DNA of 64,000 nt from Altererythrobacter sp. Root672 (GCF_001427865.1 NZ_LMHH01000001.1:558001-622000), one strand, 5' to 3'. Counted from the stretch's first letter, positions 22,955-32,966 are shown. Made by a program: numbers and translations. Notes: generated from the letters alone by a model not told the origin.

Positions 22955-24886
22955 TTAGCGCAGGAACTCGTTGATCGTGCGCGGGCGGCCGTAAGTGGCG
23001 AGCTCCGGGTGCAGCGCTTCGTAGACCACGGCATTCTCTACCACGCGCTGCACGTAGTTTCGGGTCTCGAAGATCGGGATCCGCTCGATCCAGTCGACCC
23101 AGCCGATCGAACCGTTACGCGGATCGCCGTTCTGGCGCAGCCACTTGTTCACGTTGCCCGGCCCGGCGTTGTAGGCGGCGACGGCCAGCGGATAGCTGCC
23201 GTAAGTGTTGAGCATGCGCCGGAAATAGCCGTTGCCGAGCATGATGTTGTATTGCTGGTCGGTCATCAGCGAGGCCGACATGTAGACCACGCCCAGCTTG
23301 CCGGCCTGTTCGCGAGCGGTGCCGGGCATCAGCTGCATCAGGCCTTGTGCCCCGGCGTGGCTGACGCGGTAATCGTCAAATTCGCTCTCTTGCCGAGAGA
23401 TGGCGTGAACCATGGTCCAGTCAGCGCCTGACGGTGTCTGCACCACGGGGAAGCCCACGGTGGTGAAGCCGGTGAAGCCCTTCTCCGGCGCCGTGCGTCC
23501 GACTACGACCGCGAGTTCCGGAAGGTGGAGGTCGCGCGCTGCGTCGCCGACAAGCTGCAGGTCGGCCTCGGTCTGTGCCTGATTGGCGGCCGCGGTGTAG
23601 AACTTGCGCTTGGTCTGCCAGGTGTGCCCGCTGCTGGCGAGCGCGATCAGGGCCTGGTTGATCGGGCTGGCGTAATAGGCGTCGCGCTGCAGCTGAGTCG
23701 GCTGAACAGGAGCCGCCGCTGCATAGACGGGGGCCGAGCGTCCGAGCTGCTCGAGGGCCAGCAGGCCGTAGAAGTACTCGGGATATTGCGCCGCCATCTC
23801 GAAGTAGCGGTTTGCCGCGCCGCGATCGCCAGCCTGTGCTGCTGCGCGACCGGCCCAGAAGAAGCCCTTCGAGCGGGTCTGCGGGGTCTTGGCTGCTGCG
23901 CCATAGCGATAGAACAGCGCGGCGGCGGCGTTGCCGTCACCCTGATACCAGAGCGCGTTGGTCCCGCCGAGCCACATCAGCGAGGTATAGTCGTCGCGCA
24001 GCTTGTACGGGCCCGTAACGATCTCGTTGACGTCGGCGAACGGCTCGGTGGCGCGCTGGGCGATCTGGACTGCCGAGCTGCCACTTGTGAGCCGGGCGAC
24101 GGTCAGGTGCTCGGTAATCCAGGCAGTTGCGTCAAATGGCTTCACCGAAAGCGGCGCGTGCGAGGCCAGCATCGACACGGCCTCCTGGTCGCGTCCTTCC
24201 TGGCGCAGCTCGCGGCTGCGGTTGTAAAGGTATCCGGGGTCGGTCGTGGCGGATCCGTCGGAAGTGTATCCGTCGCCGCCCTGCAGAATGGCCAAACGCG
24301 CCGCGTAGATGCTGGCTTTGCCCGGCGAGACGTAAGGCAGCTGCTGCGCGGCGGCATAGGCGTTACGCTGCCACAGCAGCGCGTCCATCCGCGCGTCGTG
24401 GTCCTCAGGCGAGAAGCGGCCGCCGTAGTTGCCGAAGATGACCGCCAGGGCGCCATCGCTCATCTCGCCACCCCGCCAGGCGGCACGGGCGGCGGTCTCG
24501 GCCTGGTCGGGCCGCAGCGAGAGCATGGCCACGGCATATTGGGCGCGGCCATTGTTGGTCACCGGCGGATAGCGGTCGAAATAGGCGATCACGCGTTCGG
24601 GGCTGACATAGTCGTAGCCCAGCCGCGCCTCGGCATTGGCGCGCAGCTTGTCTTCGTCAGGGAAGCCCGGATAGCTCAGGAGGAAGCCGGCATAGTCCTC
24701 AAAGGTATACTGCGGGCTTGCTGCCAGCTGTTCCCAGCGGCTGATGGCGTAAGACATCCCGCCCGACTGCGCGACCAGGCTGCTACGGCCCTGATCCCAT
24801 CCGGCTTGCGCGAAGGCATGGCCAGGGACTAGGGCGGCGGAAATCGTGAGGGCGGTGACGAGAGCTTTGCTAACCATGCTGGACAT
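22955..24886 (-). CDS. Soluble lytic murein transglycosylase (Slt-type)
   Basis: 643 residues: a signal peptide (cleavage after GHAFA), a long alpha-superhelical region (about residues 30-440), and a C-terminal SLT domain with HAISRQESEFDDYRVSHAGA (catalytic Glu in QES), GLMQLMPGTA and VAAYNAGPGNVNKW. It cleaves the glycan strands of peptidoglycan in the periplasm, producing anhydromuramyl ends. ATG 24886 and ATG 24877 are both possible; neither has a strong Shine-Dalgarno. It is divergent from dapA. Confidence 0.93.
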   Translation of the reverse strand: MSSMVSKALVTALTISAALVPGHAFAQAGWDQGRSSLVAQSGGMSYAISRWEQLAASPQYTFEDYAGFLLSYPGFPDEDKLRANAEARLGYDYVSPERVIAYFDRYPPVTNNGRAQYAVAMLSLRPDQAETAARAAWRGGEMSDGALAVIFGNYGGRFSPEDHDARMDALLWQRNAYAAAQQLPYVSPGKASIYAARLAILQGGDGYTSDGSATTDPGYLYNRSRELRQEGRDQEAVSMLASHAPLSVKPFDATAWITEHLTVARLTSGSSAVQIAQRATEPFADVNEIVTGPYKLRDDYTSLMWLGGTNALWYQGDGNAAAALFYRYGAAAKTPQTRSKGFFWAGRAAAQAGDRGAANRYFEMAAQYPEYFYGLLALEQLGRSAPVYAAAAPVQPTQLQRDAYYASPINQALIALASSGHTWQTKRKFYTAAANQAQTEADLQLVGDAARDLHLPELAVVVGRTAPEKGFTGFTTVGFPVVQTPSGADWTMVHAISRQESEFDDYRVSHAGAQGLMQLMPGTAREQAGKLGVVYMSASLMTDQQYNIMLGNGYFRRMLNTYGSYPLAVAAYNAGPGNVNKWLRQNGDPRNGSIGWVDWIERIPIFETRNYVQRVVENAVVYEALHPELATYGRPRTINEFLR

Positions 24887-24989
24887 TCTGGCGAGCGGCT
24901 CCTTATCAAGCGCTGAACGGTTTGATCCCTGCGGCAGCGTGACACGCGCGGCCTTTCTCCGATTAGAATCCACGGCGGGAGCGGTGTAA

Positions 24990-25871
24990 ATGTTTTCTGG
25001 CTCAATTCCGGCACTCGTCACCCCGTTTCGTGGGGGGCAAGTGGACGAAGAAGCCTTTCGCCGCTTCGTCGACTGGCAAATCGAAAATGGCACTTCGGCG
25101 CTGGTCCCCTGCGGTACCACCGGCGAAAGCGCCACGCTCGATAACGAGGAACATCATCGGATTATCGGCATTTGCGTCGAACAGGCGGCGGGCCGCGCTC
25201 CGGTGATCGCCGGCTGCGGCAGCAACGATACCCGCACCGCGCTGTGGCACATGGAAGTGGCCAAGGACCTCGGCGCCGATGCCGCGCTGATGGTCGCGCC
25301 CTACTACAACCGCCCGAGCCAGGAAGGGCTGCTGGCGCACTTCTCGTTCCTCGCCGAAAGCTGCGACCTGCCGATCGTGCTCTACAACGTACCCGGGCGC
25401 ACGGTGACCGACCTGTTGCCGGCGACTGTGGTCGAACTGGCGCGCCGTCATCCGGGTAAGATCGTCGGCATCAAGGACGCGAGCGGCGATCTCCAGCGGG
25501 TAACCCAGCACCGGCTCGGCGCGGGGCCGGACTTTTGCCAGCTCTCGGGCGACGACCCGCTGGCGCTGGCAGGCTACGTGCTCGGCCAGGTCGGCTGCAT
25601 CTCGGTCACCGCCAACGTCGCCCCCAAGCTCTCCGCCGAGTTCCATGCTGCGGCCGCAGCGGGCGACTACGAGACAGCGCGCAAGCTCCACGAGAAGCTG
25701 TTCCCGCTACACAAGGCCCTGTTCGCTGACGCCAGCCCCTCTCCGACCAAGTACGCGCTCGCCAAGCTACACAACTGGCTCACTGCCGAGACGCGCCTGC
25801 CGATCGCTCCGTGCAGCGAGGCCGGACGCAGGGCGGTTGATGAGGCGCTGGAGAGTGCCGGGCTGGCTTAG
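24990..25871 (+). CDS. dapA: 4-hydroxy-tetrahydrodipicolinate synthase
   Basis: A 293-residue TIM-barrel aldolase. PCGTTGESATL holds the catalytic Thr, LYNVPGRT the Tyr132/Arg137 pair, and GIKDASGD the Schiff-base Lys162. It condenses pyruvate and aspartate semialdehyde in the lysine/diaminopimelate pathway for peptidoglycan. GGGAG precedes the ATG by about eight bases. It is followed after 6 bp by the convergent S9 peptidase gene. Confidence 0.95.
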   Translation: MFSGSIPALVTPFRGGQVDEEAFRRFVDWQIENGTSALVPCGTTGESATLDNEEHHRIIGICVEQAAGRAPVIAGCGSNDTRTALWHMEVAKDLGADAALMVAPYYNRPSQEGLLAHFSFLAESCDLPIVLYNVPGRTVTDLLPATVVELARRHPGKIVGIKDASGDLQRVTQHRLGAGPDFCQLSGDDPLALAGYVLGQVGCISVTANVAPKLSAEFHAAAAAGDYETARKLHEKLFPLHKALFADASPSPTKYALAKLHNWLTAETRLPIAPCSEAGRRAVDEALESAGLA

Positions 25872-25877
25872 CCCGAC

Positions 25878-27827
25878 CTACTCCGCCGGGTTGTACCGCT
25901 CCACGAACGCCACCGCCGCGGCCAGCATCTGGTTGCGGGTGTCGGCGCGCGAGAGCCAGTGGTCCTCTTCGCGCAGTTCCAGGAACTCGAACGGCTTGCC
26001 GGCATCCTTCAGCGCATCGGCCATCTTGGTGCTCTGCTCGTAGGGAACGACGGTATCGTCGCGGCCGTGGATCAGCAGGATCGGCGCGTCGGCCTGGGCG
26101 GCGAACAGGCGTGGGGAGGTTTCCCTGAGACCGCTACGTGGGCCCAATTCCTCGATCAGCGAGTGCTTGATCATCTTGCTGTAGCCGTATTCCGCGTTCT
26201 CCGTCCTGAACATCAGATCGAGATCGCTGACCCCAGCGACAGAAACTGCGCAGCGGTAGAGGCCGTGCTGCAGCGTGACACCAGCGAGCGCGACGTAACC
26301 GCCGTAGCTTGCTCCGACCACGCAGGCGCGGCGCGGATCGACGATGCCCTGCGCCGCCAGGGCCGCCAATCCGTCCGACACGTCGGACTGCATCTTGCGG
26401 CCCCATTGGCCATAGCCGGCGCGCTGGAAGTCCTGGTCGCGGTTGGTCGATCCGCGGAAGTTGGGCTGGAACACCGCATAACCGCGCGAAGCGTAGGCCT
26501 GGGCCCACCAGTCGAACCGTTCCTCGTCGTGAGAACCCGGTCCACCGTGCGGGAGGATGACGATGGGTAGGTTCTTGGCCTCGCGCCCCGGAGGCAGCGT
26601 CAGGATGCCGTCCAGGTCGAGCCCATCCTGCGCCTTGTAGGCGAAAGTGCTGATCGGCCCGACTTCCTCGGCGAGGATCTGCGGCCGCTCCTCTCCGATG
26701 AGCCGAGCCTTCAGCTGAGCGCTGGTGAGCAAGAACCAGCTGCCGCTGTCCTGGTTGCCCGTGGTGTTGACGATGACGTGCGAGAAGTTGGGCGTCCAGG
26801 CCATCATCCTGGTCGTGCGGCCCTTGAAAGCCCGGCCGATCTTCTCGGCGAGGGCCTGCTTGTCGGCATCGAAGAAGACCTGCTCGTCCGTCGTGCCACG
26901 GCGCAGGTAGCCGATCATCCGATTGTCCGATGGGTCGCGGTAGGTCTCCACCAGGCTCTCGTCGGCAAGGATCTCGGTCGGCGGGCTACCCCCGCCGAAA
27001 GGCACTTGGTAGAGCCTTGAATAGCCCTCTTCGTCCTCCGCCCAATAGACCACGCTCGACCCGTCATGCCCGATAGCGGCAAGGCCGACATCGCCGCCGG
27101 TGTTGGTTCCGTCGGCCAGGTGGTTGCCGCTGGCGTCGACGATCTGCCATGCCCCGGTATCCTCGCGGATATCGAGCGTCGCGACGACCTTGCCGCCGCC
27201 GCCCACCAGCCAACTGCGCCGCTCGCCTTCGCGCGCCGGATCGCTGACAGAACGCACGCGCTCTTGCCCGAAATCGAGCGCGATCAGGGAAGGGCGGGTG
27301 TGTTCGAGGTAGTAGTCGTGGTTGTCGTTGCGCTGTCCGAGCCTGATACCCCCGAAGAAGCCGGTCCACCGTCCGTCGACTTCACGAATGCCATAGTCGC
27401 CCCGCAGGGCCCTGAGCATCGAACGGTTCTTGTCGAACACGACCCTGACCTCTTCGCCCGCTTTCGCCGGGATGACGACACCGCGTTCGAACTCGGCCTG
27501 GTTTGTCGTGAAGCCAAAGCCGAGGTCTTCGGTCTGGCTCGTGACCATCAGCAAGGCCTCGTCGCCGATCCATTCGATGTCGCGGATCTTGGTATCGCCG
27601 ACGGTCAGCGCGCGCTTGGGCTGCATCGTCGCGGCGTCGAACATGATGACTTTGCGCTGACCGCCCTGAACCGCCAGGACGGCTAGGCTGTTGCCAGTCT
27701 GGGATAGCGCGGCATCTTCGAACGAAGGCAGGTTTCCGTAGGCTTCCAGCGGCGGCGCCTCGGCTGCCGATGCCGCAGCGCCAATCAAGGCGCTCGCCAC
27801 CACGAGCGTCATCCCAATCCGACCCAT
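25878..27827 (-). CDS. S9-family prolyl oligopeptidase-like peptidase, copy 1
   Basis: 649 residues with a signal peptide (GAAASAAEA), an N-terminal beta-propeller region (about residues 30-370), and a C-terminal alpha/beta-hydrolase with VVGASYGGYVALAG (Ser nucleophile), IHGRDDTVVPYEQS (Asp) and EEDHWLSRADTR (His). It should cleave peptides in the periplasm, in the manner of acylaminoacyl peptidases. A frameshifted paralogue lies 1.9 kb away in the same orientation. Start 27827 gives a normal signal peptide; ATG 27839 lacks a Shine-Dalgarno. Confidence 0.9.
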   Translation of the reverse strand: MGRIGMTLVVASALIGAAASAAEAPPLEAYGNLPSFEDAALSQTGNSLAVLAVQGGQRKVIMFDAATMQPKRALTVGDTKIRDIEWIGDEALLMVTSQTEDLGFGFTTNQAEFERGVVIPAKAGEEVRVVFDKNRSMLRALRGDYGIREVDGRWTGFFGGIRLGQRNDNHDYYLEHTRPSLIALDFGQERVRSVSDPAREGERRSWLVGGGGKVVATLDIREDTGAWQIVDASGNHLADGTNTGGDVGLAAIGHDGSSVVYWAEDEEGYSRLYQVPFGGGSPPTEILADESLVETYRDPSDNRMIGYLRRGTTDEQVFFDADKQALAEKIGRAFKGRTTRMMAWTPNFSHVIVNTTGNQDSGSWFLLTSAQLKARLIGEERPQILAEEVGPISTFAYKAQDGLDLDGILTLPPGREAKNLPIVILPHGGPGSHDEERFDWWAQAYASRGYAVFQPNFRGSTNRDQDFQRAGYGQWGRKMQSDVSDGLAALAAQGIVDPRRACVVGASYGGYVALAGVTLQHGLYRCAVSVAGVSDLDLMFRTENAEYGYSKMIKHSLIEELGPRSGLRETSPRLFAAQADAPILLIHGRDDTVVPYEQSTKMADALKDAGKPFEFLELREEDHWLSRADTRNQMLAAAVAFVERYNPAE

Positions 27828-27917
27828 GTGTCCCCCCATGTCGGTTTTCGAAAGGCTATTACGCGCTTGGCCTTCCGAGCAAGCGGTAAATCGCTTTTCC
27901 CGTTTGGGAAGCGGGGT

Positions 27918-29105
27918 TTAGTAGAGCGGCGAGGGGTGCTCCCGCCCTAGCATCATCGCCCCGTAAGTCTCCACTGCCGGCTGCGCGATAATCATGTGCT
28001 GGTTGAGCGTCAGCGCATCGCGGGCGAGGCGTTCGAGCACCGAGCCCTGGAAGATCACATTGGCGCCGATCAGGTCGAACAACTGGCGAGTGACCTCCGC
28101 GGCCATGCGAAACGAATTGACGTTGGCGAGGGCGAGGCGGCCCTTGGTCTCGACCTTGGGCGTGCCCGCCTCGAGCTCGGCCCAGAACTCTTCAGCTGCG
28201 CGGTGAAGGAAGGCGTGGGCGGCGCCCCAGGCGGTCTCGGCCCTGGCGACAGCCTCTCGCACTTGCGCAATCTCGCCCATCGGGCGGGGCGGGATGCCGG
28301 CCTTGCGGGTGGCGATCAGGCCTTTGGCCTCGTCGATCGCGCGGCGCGCGGTGCCGAGTGGGACGGCGGCCATTGTCGTCACCCAGTTGAAGCCGCTTGA
28401 GTAGAGCGGTTCACGCCCGGCAAACATCGCCTCTTCGATCCGCAGGGCCTGGTCCTCGGGGATGAACACCCCTTCCGCGCGGTAGTGGTTGCTGCCGCTG
28501 CCGCGCAGTCCGTGGGTGTGCCAGGTGTCCTCGATCACCAGTTGGTCCGCGCGGCAGAAGGCGAGGCGGCCTTCGGGGATGCCGCTCGGGCCAATCACCG
28601 GTTCGCCGTTCTCCAACAGCGCGCCGCCGCTCATCACCACGTCGGCATGGGTCACGCCGCTGCCGAAGGGGAAGCGGCCGGTGAGGAGATAGCCACCCTC
28701 GACGGGCTCGACCTTGCCGTGCGCCGTGGTGAATTGGCCCGCCGTGATCATGTCGGGATCGGGCAGTAGACGCGCCGAAGCGGCTGGAGGCAGGAACTCG
28801 GCGAGCAGTCCACTGTCGGCACCGATCTTGACGCACCAACCGACTGAGGGATCGGCATGGGCGAGCACTTCCATCACCCGCAGCTGCTGGGGCAGGCTCA
28901 TCTGCGGCCCGCCCTTGCCGCGGGATCGAGCCATGCGGAAGAATCCGGCCTTGCGCAGTTCGTCCACCAGGTCGTCGGGCAGGCGGCGCAACGCTTCGAT
29001 TTCTTCCGACCGTGCGGCGATCGGCGGCGCCATGTCATGCGCGTTCTGCAGGATGCGCTCGGCCGTCAGCGAACCGGCATCGGTGGAACTTAAGGCTGTC
29101 GCCAT
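27918..29105 (-). CDS. Acyl-CoA dehydrogenase-like flavin monooxygenase
   Basis: A 395-residue acyl-CoA dehydrogenase fold closer to the HpaB/HsaA/DszC oxygenase group than to fatty-acid enzymes: PDDLVDELRKAGFFRM at the start, SVGWCVKIGADSGLL, DTWHTHGLRGSGSNHYRAEGVFIP in the middle, and no catalytic Glu in the usual fatty-acyl position that I can identify. It probably uses reduced flavin from a partner reductase to oxidise an aromatic or similar compound. The substrate is unknown. It is divergent from the cupredoxin gene. ATG 29105 has AGGGAA upstream. Confidence 0.75.
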   Translation of the reverse strand: MATALSSTDAGSLTAERILQNAHDMAPPIAARSEEIEALRRLPDDLVDELRKAGFFRMARSRGKGGPQMSLPQQLRVMEVLAHADPSVGWCVKIGADSGLLAEFLPPAASARLLPDPDMITAGQFTTAHGKVEPVEGGYLLTGRFPFGSGVTHADVVMSGGALLENGEPVIGPSGIPEGRLAFCRADQLVIEDTWHTHGLRGSGSNHYRAEGVFIPEDQALRIEEAMFAGREPLYSSGFNWVTTMAAVPLGTARRAIDEAKGLIATRKAGIPPRPMGEIAQVREAVARAETAWGAAHAFLHRAAEEFWAELEAGTPKVETKGRLALANVNSFRMAAEVTRQLFDLIGANVIFQGSVLERLARDALTLNQHMIIAQPAVETYGAMMLGREHPSPLY

Positions 29106-29195
29106 TGCTTTCCCTTCGGTAACCGGCACTCTCCTGCCCCGATGTGTAGGAGCGGTCGGATAGGCTCGTCCAGCCCGGGAACGGAGGACTGACCC

Positions 29196-29615
29196 ATGCG
29201 CAAGATTTCGATCATACTTGCCGCCGGCGCGATGGCGTTGTGCACGTCAGGTTATGCCAACCAGCCGCAGGCCGCTGCGCCCTCCGCCGCTTCCGGAGCT
29301 GATACCGAACAGCGAGTAGAGCTGTCGAACTTCGACTTCAATCCGAAGGAAATCCACCTGCAGGCGGGGCACGCCTACGCACTCGTCGTGGCCAACCAGG
29401 CTTCAGGCGGACACAACTTCGCCGCGCGCGAGTTCTTCGCGGCGGCAAAGGTTGAGCCTGCGGATGCAGCACTCATCACCGACGGCGAGATCGAAGTTCC
29501 GGCCATGTCCACGCTCACGGTACACCTCGTACCCGCCGCGGGTTCCTACAAGCTGGTGTGCACTCACGCCGGTCATGCCTTCCTGGGCATGAAGGGCAAG
29601 ATCGTCGTCGAATAG
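29196..29615 (+). CDS. Secreted cupredoxin-like blue copper protein
   Basis: 139 residues with a signal peptide (cleavage near SGYANQ), a beta-sandwich with FDFNPKEIHLQAGHAYALVV, and type-1 copper ligands: His in GGHNFAA, then Cys and His in VCTHAGHAF, and Met in LGMKG. It probably carries electrons or binds copper in the periplasm. GGAGG lies eight bases before the ATG. It sits between the dehydrogenase-like gene and the frameshifted S9 peptidase; a pairwise partner cannot be assigned. Confidence 0.8.
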   Translation: MRKISIILAAGAMALCTSGYANQPQAAAPSAASGADTEQRVELSNFDFNPKEIHLQAGHAYALVVANQASGGHNFAAREFFAAAKVEPADAALITDGEIEVPAMSTLTVHLVPAAGSYKLVCTHAGHAFLGMKGKIVVE

Positions 29616-29647
29616 CAGGTCGGTCGGTTCGGTCTCAGACGGTGCCT

Positions 29648-29684
29648 GCCCTGTTCTGGACCAAAACGAGATCCGGAACAGGGC
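29648..29684. terminator. Hairpin between convergent cupredoxin and S9 pseudogene
   Basis: GCCCTGTTCtGGA...TCCgGAACAGGGC forms a 12-bp stem with one mismatch. It lies where two convergent genes end, so it may terminate both, although the T run is short. Confidence 0.45.
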
Positions 29685-29705
29685 TCCAAGCTTGAGGAAT
29701 GGCAA

Positions 29706-31657
29706 TCAGTCGGCCGGGTTGTACTCCTGGACGAAGGCTACGGCCTCCTCGAGCATCTGCTTGCGGGTGTCGGCGCGGGAGAGCCAGTGGTCCTCGTTGG
29801 CTAGCTCGACGAATTTGAAGGGTTTGCCTGCATCCTTCAGGGCATCTGCCATGACGGTGCTCTGGTCGAATGGAACCACCGTGTCGTTACGGCCGTGGAT
29901 CAGCAGGATCGGAGCGTCGGCTCGGCTTGCGAAGCGGGACGGGGAGATTGCTGCGAACCCTTCACGCGGTCCGAGCTCTTCGAGCAACGATCGCTTGAGC
30001 AGTCCGCTTCGCCCGCTGTCCCGGTAGTCGACCGAATACATCCGAGCGATGTCGGCAACGCCCGCCACCGAGACGGCGCAGCGATAGAGCCCCTGCTGCA
30101 AGGTAACTCCTGCAAGCGCGGCGTAGCCTCCATAGCTGGCCCCGACGATGCAAGCGCGCTTGCCATCGACGACGCCGCGCCGGACGAGCTCTTCGAGGCC
30201 ATCGGAAATGTCGCTCTGCATCTTGCGGCCCCACTCGCCGTTGCCAGCGCGCTCGAAGGCCGAATCCCGATTGGTCGACCCGCGGAAGTTGGGCTGAAAG
30301 ACTGCGTAGCCGCGCGACGCGAAGGCCTGCGCCCACCAATCGAAAGCTTCCTTGTCGTGCGAATGGGGGCCACCATGCGGGAGCATGATCAGCGGCAGGT
30401 TCTTCGCTTCCCGACCAGGTGGAAGAGTGAGGATGCCGTCGAGCGCCAGTCCATCGGCCGCGGTGTATTCAACGGTCGAGATCGGGCCGACTTGTTCCGG
30501 TTCGATCGTAGGCCGTTCGTTTCCGATCTGATCGGCCTTCATCTTCTTCATGTCGACGATGTACCAGCTGCCGCCGTTACCGTTGCCGCTGGTCCGGACG
30601 AGCACGCGGGAGAAGTCGGACGCCCAATCCACCATGCTCATGTCCGCCTGCGGGAAGGCCCGGTGTACCTTGCCCGCCACGGACTGGTGCTCCGGAGCGA
30701 AGAACTTGGGCTGCGGCACGGCGCCGCCGGCCAGGTAACCTAGCAGCCTGCCGCTCGCCCGATCGGTGTAGAGCCGATCGATCTCCTCGTCGGGGAGGAA
30801 CACTTTCGCCGGGGCGCTTCCGTCCAGGGGAACCTGGTACCATTGCGTCTCAGCCTCGGCATCCTCTTGCGAGTAGATCGCGGAGGTCCCGTCCGCGCCG
30901 AGCGCGACCAATCCGGCATCGCCCGTCGCAGCGAGACCCGTCGCGAGGACATTCGATCCTGCGCCTCTGATCGTCCACTTGCCGGTACTTTCCTCGATCT
31001 GGAAAGTGGCAGCGAGAGTGCCGTCAGCAGCAAGAAGCCAGTCGATATTGTAGGCCGATGCAGAGGGCGGCGCCACGCGAGCGGTCTCGTCCGTTTCGAG
31101 ATCGATCGAGAACAGGGCGGGGCGAGTATGCGGCGCGAAGAATTCGAAACCCTTCCGCTCCAGTTGAACCCCGCCGAAATAGGCCTTCCAGTGATCGCCC
31201 ACGAGACGGCGGCCGTAGTGCCGAACACGGCTTTCGCGATGTCCCGCTTTTCGCCGAAGACGAAGCGCGTTTCCTTGGCGGGATCGACCGGCACGATCAA
31301 AGCCCGAAAGAACTCGAACTGGTCCTGGGCGAACTCGAAGCTGAGCTTCTCGGTCTGGCTGATCTGCACGACGAGTTGCTCGTCGCCGAACCAGTCGAGC
31401 GAACGCACCTTGGCGTCGCCGACCTGGAATACCCGCTCCACCGCCGCTTCGTTGGTCATGATGAGGATCGAGCGTTGGCCGTTGATTGTCCCGAGAACGG
31501 CGATGCGTTTGCCGTTGTAGGACAGCGCCATGTCCTCGACGCCAGGAAGATCGCCATAGACTGACAGCGGTACGGGTTCGGCCGAATGGACGCTTGGCGT
31601 CAGGCCAAGCAGCATTGCCGCGGCCGCCATGGGCCGAAAGATTGCAGGAATATTCAC
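29706..31657 (-). pseudogene. S9-family peptidase, copy 2, with a single-base frameshift
   Basis: The reading frame from GTG 31657 (GGGGGG upstream, signal peptide ending near VHSA) encodes the propeller start and breaks at about 31219. The continuation (MGDHWKAYFGGVQLERKG...) lies in the next frame. Alignment to copy 1 (RGDYGIREVDG) shows that one base is missing: an extra G between 31219 and 31220 would restore FGDYGRRLVGDHW. The second frame keeps GASYGGY, GRNDTVVPFDQS and DHWLSRADTR, so the catalytic half is intact. It is either a recent pseudogene or a sequencing error. Confidence 0.8.
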
Positions 31658-31794
31658 GTTTGCCCCCCTTTTTGGGTGCTCTTGCCGAGCCTCGCGGGGC
31701 TTTGCAAGACGTGCGCGAGCTGTAGTCACAACCAACGGGTTTTACGAGGAAGGGGGTTCCGCTTCTGCGGCGTAATGCCTACATGCCCGGGCTC

Positions 31795-32277
31795 ATGGCC
31801 CGTCCCAAACCCTCCCCGTTCGACAAGGTAAAAACCGTCGCCGAGAACCGGCGCGCGCGGTTCGAGTATTTTATCGAGGATGTCTTCGAAGCCGGAATCG
31901 CGCTTTCGGGCACCGAGGTGAAGTCGCTGCGCTTCGGCCAGGGCACGATCGCCGAATCCTATGCCGACCTGCGCGACGGAGAGGCCTGGCTGATCAACGC
32001 CAACATTCCCGAATTCAGCCACGGCAACCGCTTCAACCACGAGCCGAAGAGGGCGCGTAAGCTGTTGCTGCACGAACGCGAGATCGAAAAGATGATCGGC
32101 GCGGTCGAACGCAAGGGTATGACGCTTATCCCCCTGTCGGTTTACTTCAATTCGCGGGGGCGGGCGAAAGTGGAACTGGCGCTCGCCAAGGGCAAGCAGA
32201 CCCACGACAAGCGGCAAACGATCAAGGACCGCGACTGGAAGCGCGACAAGGCGCGGCTACTGCGTGATCGTGGCTAA
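31795..32277 (+). CDS. smpB: SsrA-binding protein SmpB
   Basis: 160 residues: [46 protein letters not shown] is a typical SmpB start, followed by the oligonucleotide-binding barrel ([24 protein letters not shown]) and the basic C-terminal tail [22 protein letters not shown]. It loads tmRNA onto stalled ribosomes. ATG 31783 is an alternative start, but the family begins at MARPK. Confidence 0.95.
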   Translation: MARPKPSPFDKVKTVAENRRARFEYFIEDVFEAGIALSGTEVKSLRFGQGTIAESYADLRDGEAWLINANIPEFSHGNRFNHEPKRARKLLLHEREIEKMIGAVERKGMTLIPLSVYFNSRGRAKVELALAKGKQTHDKRQTIKDRDWKRDKARLLRDRG

Positions 32278-32323
32278 AGCCGCCATGCGGTCGGCCTTCA
32301 TGACCAGCTCAGCGCAAATTGCG

Positions 32324-32366
32324 GCGGCCTATCCGAAAGCCCGCTTGCAAGCGGCGGATAGGCCGC
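32324..32366. repeat. Long hairpin between smpB and DUF2062 gene
   Basis: GCGGCCTATCC (32324-32334) pairs perfectly with GGATAGGCCGC (32356-32366). The loop contains the self-complementary CCGCTTGCAAGCGG (32341-32354). This gives a large branched or cruciform structure 19 bp before the DUF2062 start. Confidence 0.65.
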
Positions 32367-32384
32367 GCAAGGCGGGTCGGGATC

Positions 32385-32966
32385 ATGGCTAATTTTCGCT
32401 CAAAGACTTTCCTCTCCGACTGGCTGCGTGAGAACATGCCCACGCGCCAGCAGATGGAGGGTAACCGCTTCATCAAGCCGTTCGCGCACCGCGTCCTGCG
32501 TTCCGAACTGTGGCGATTTACTCGCCGTTCGGTGCCGCGTGGCGTCGCGCTGGGGATGCTCGTCGGGGTCATCGTACCGTTCGCGCAAATCCTGTTCGCT
32601 GCTTTGCTGAGCACCACGGTGAAGGCGAATGTCCCGGTTGCGGCGCTCACCACTTTTGTCACGAATCCGTTCACCACTCCGGCCATCTGGGTCGCGGCTT
32701 ACTGGATCGGCAGTTGGATGTTGCGGGTCGACGCGGCGACGATTGTCGCCCCGGTCAACACCGCCATCGAAGAGACCGAGCTGCAACAGTTCCTCGAGTG
32801 GCTTACCGGTGCGACCATGGTCACGGCTTTCGGACTGGTGATCATCGCGATCGTTTCGGCCGCTATTTCCTATCTCCTGGCGGTGTTCCTGTGGCGCTGG
32901 TGGATCGCACGCAAGTGGGCCCGCCGAAAGGCTCGCCGGCTCGAGGAAGCGGTGCCCACCGAATGA
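32385..32966 (+). CDS. DUF2062 membrane protein
   Basis: 193 residues. RSELWRFTRRSVPRGVALGMLVGVIVPFAQILFA and TTFVTNPFTTPAIWVAAYWIG are the DUF2062 signature, with three or four membrane helices and a basic C-terminus. Function unknown. Its stop overlaps the cckA start (ATGA), so its expression is coupled to the cell-cycle kinase. GGTCGGGATC precedes the ATG. The gene order smpB-DUF2062-cckA suggests a conserved housekeeping group. Confidence 0.85.
   Translation: MANFRSKTFLSDWLRENMPTRQQMEGNRFIKPFAHRVLRSELWRFTRRSVPRGVALGMLVGVIVPFAQILFAALLSTTVKANVPVAALTTFVTNPFTTPAIWVAAYWIGSWMLRVDAATIVAPVNTAIEETELQQFLEWLTGATMVTAFGLVIIAIVSAAISYLLAVFLWRWWIARKWARRKARRLEEAVPTE

Noticed and set aside
32510-32962. 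N-terminal extension of the cckA frame by 151 codons
   Set aside because: The extension overlaps the DUF2062 gene in another frame. The ATG at 32963, which overlaps the DUF2062 stop, gives the normal CckA N-terminus.
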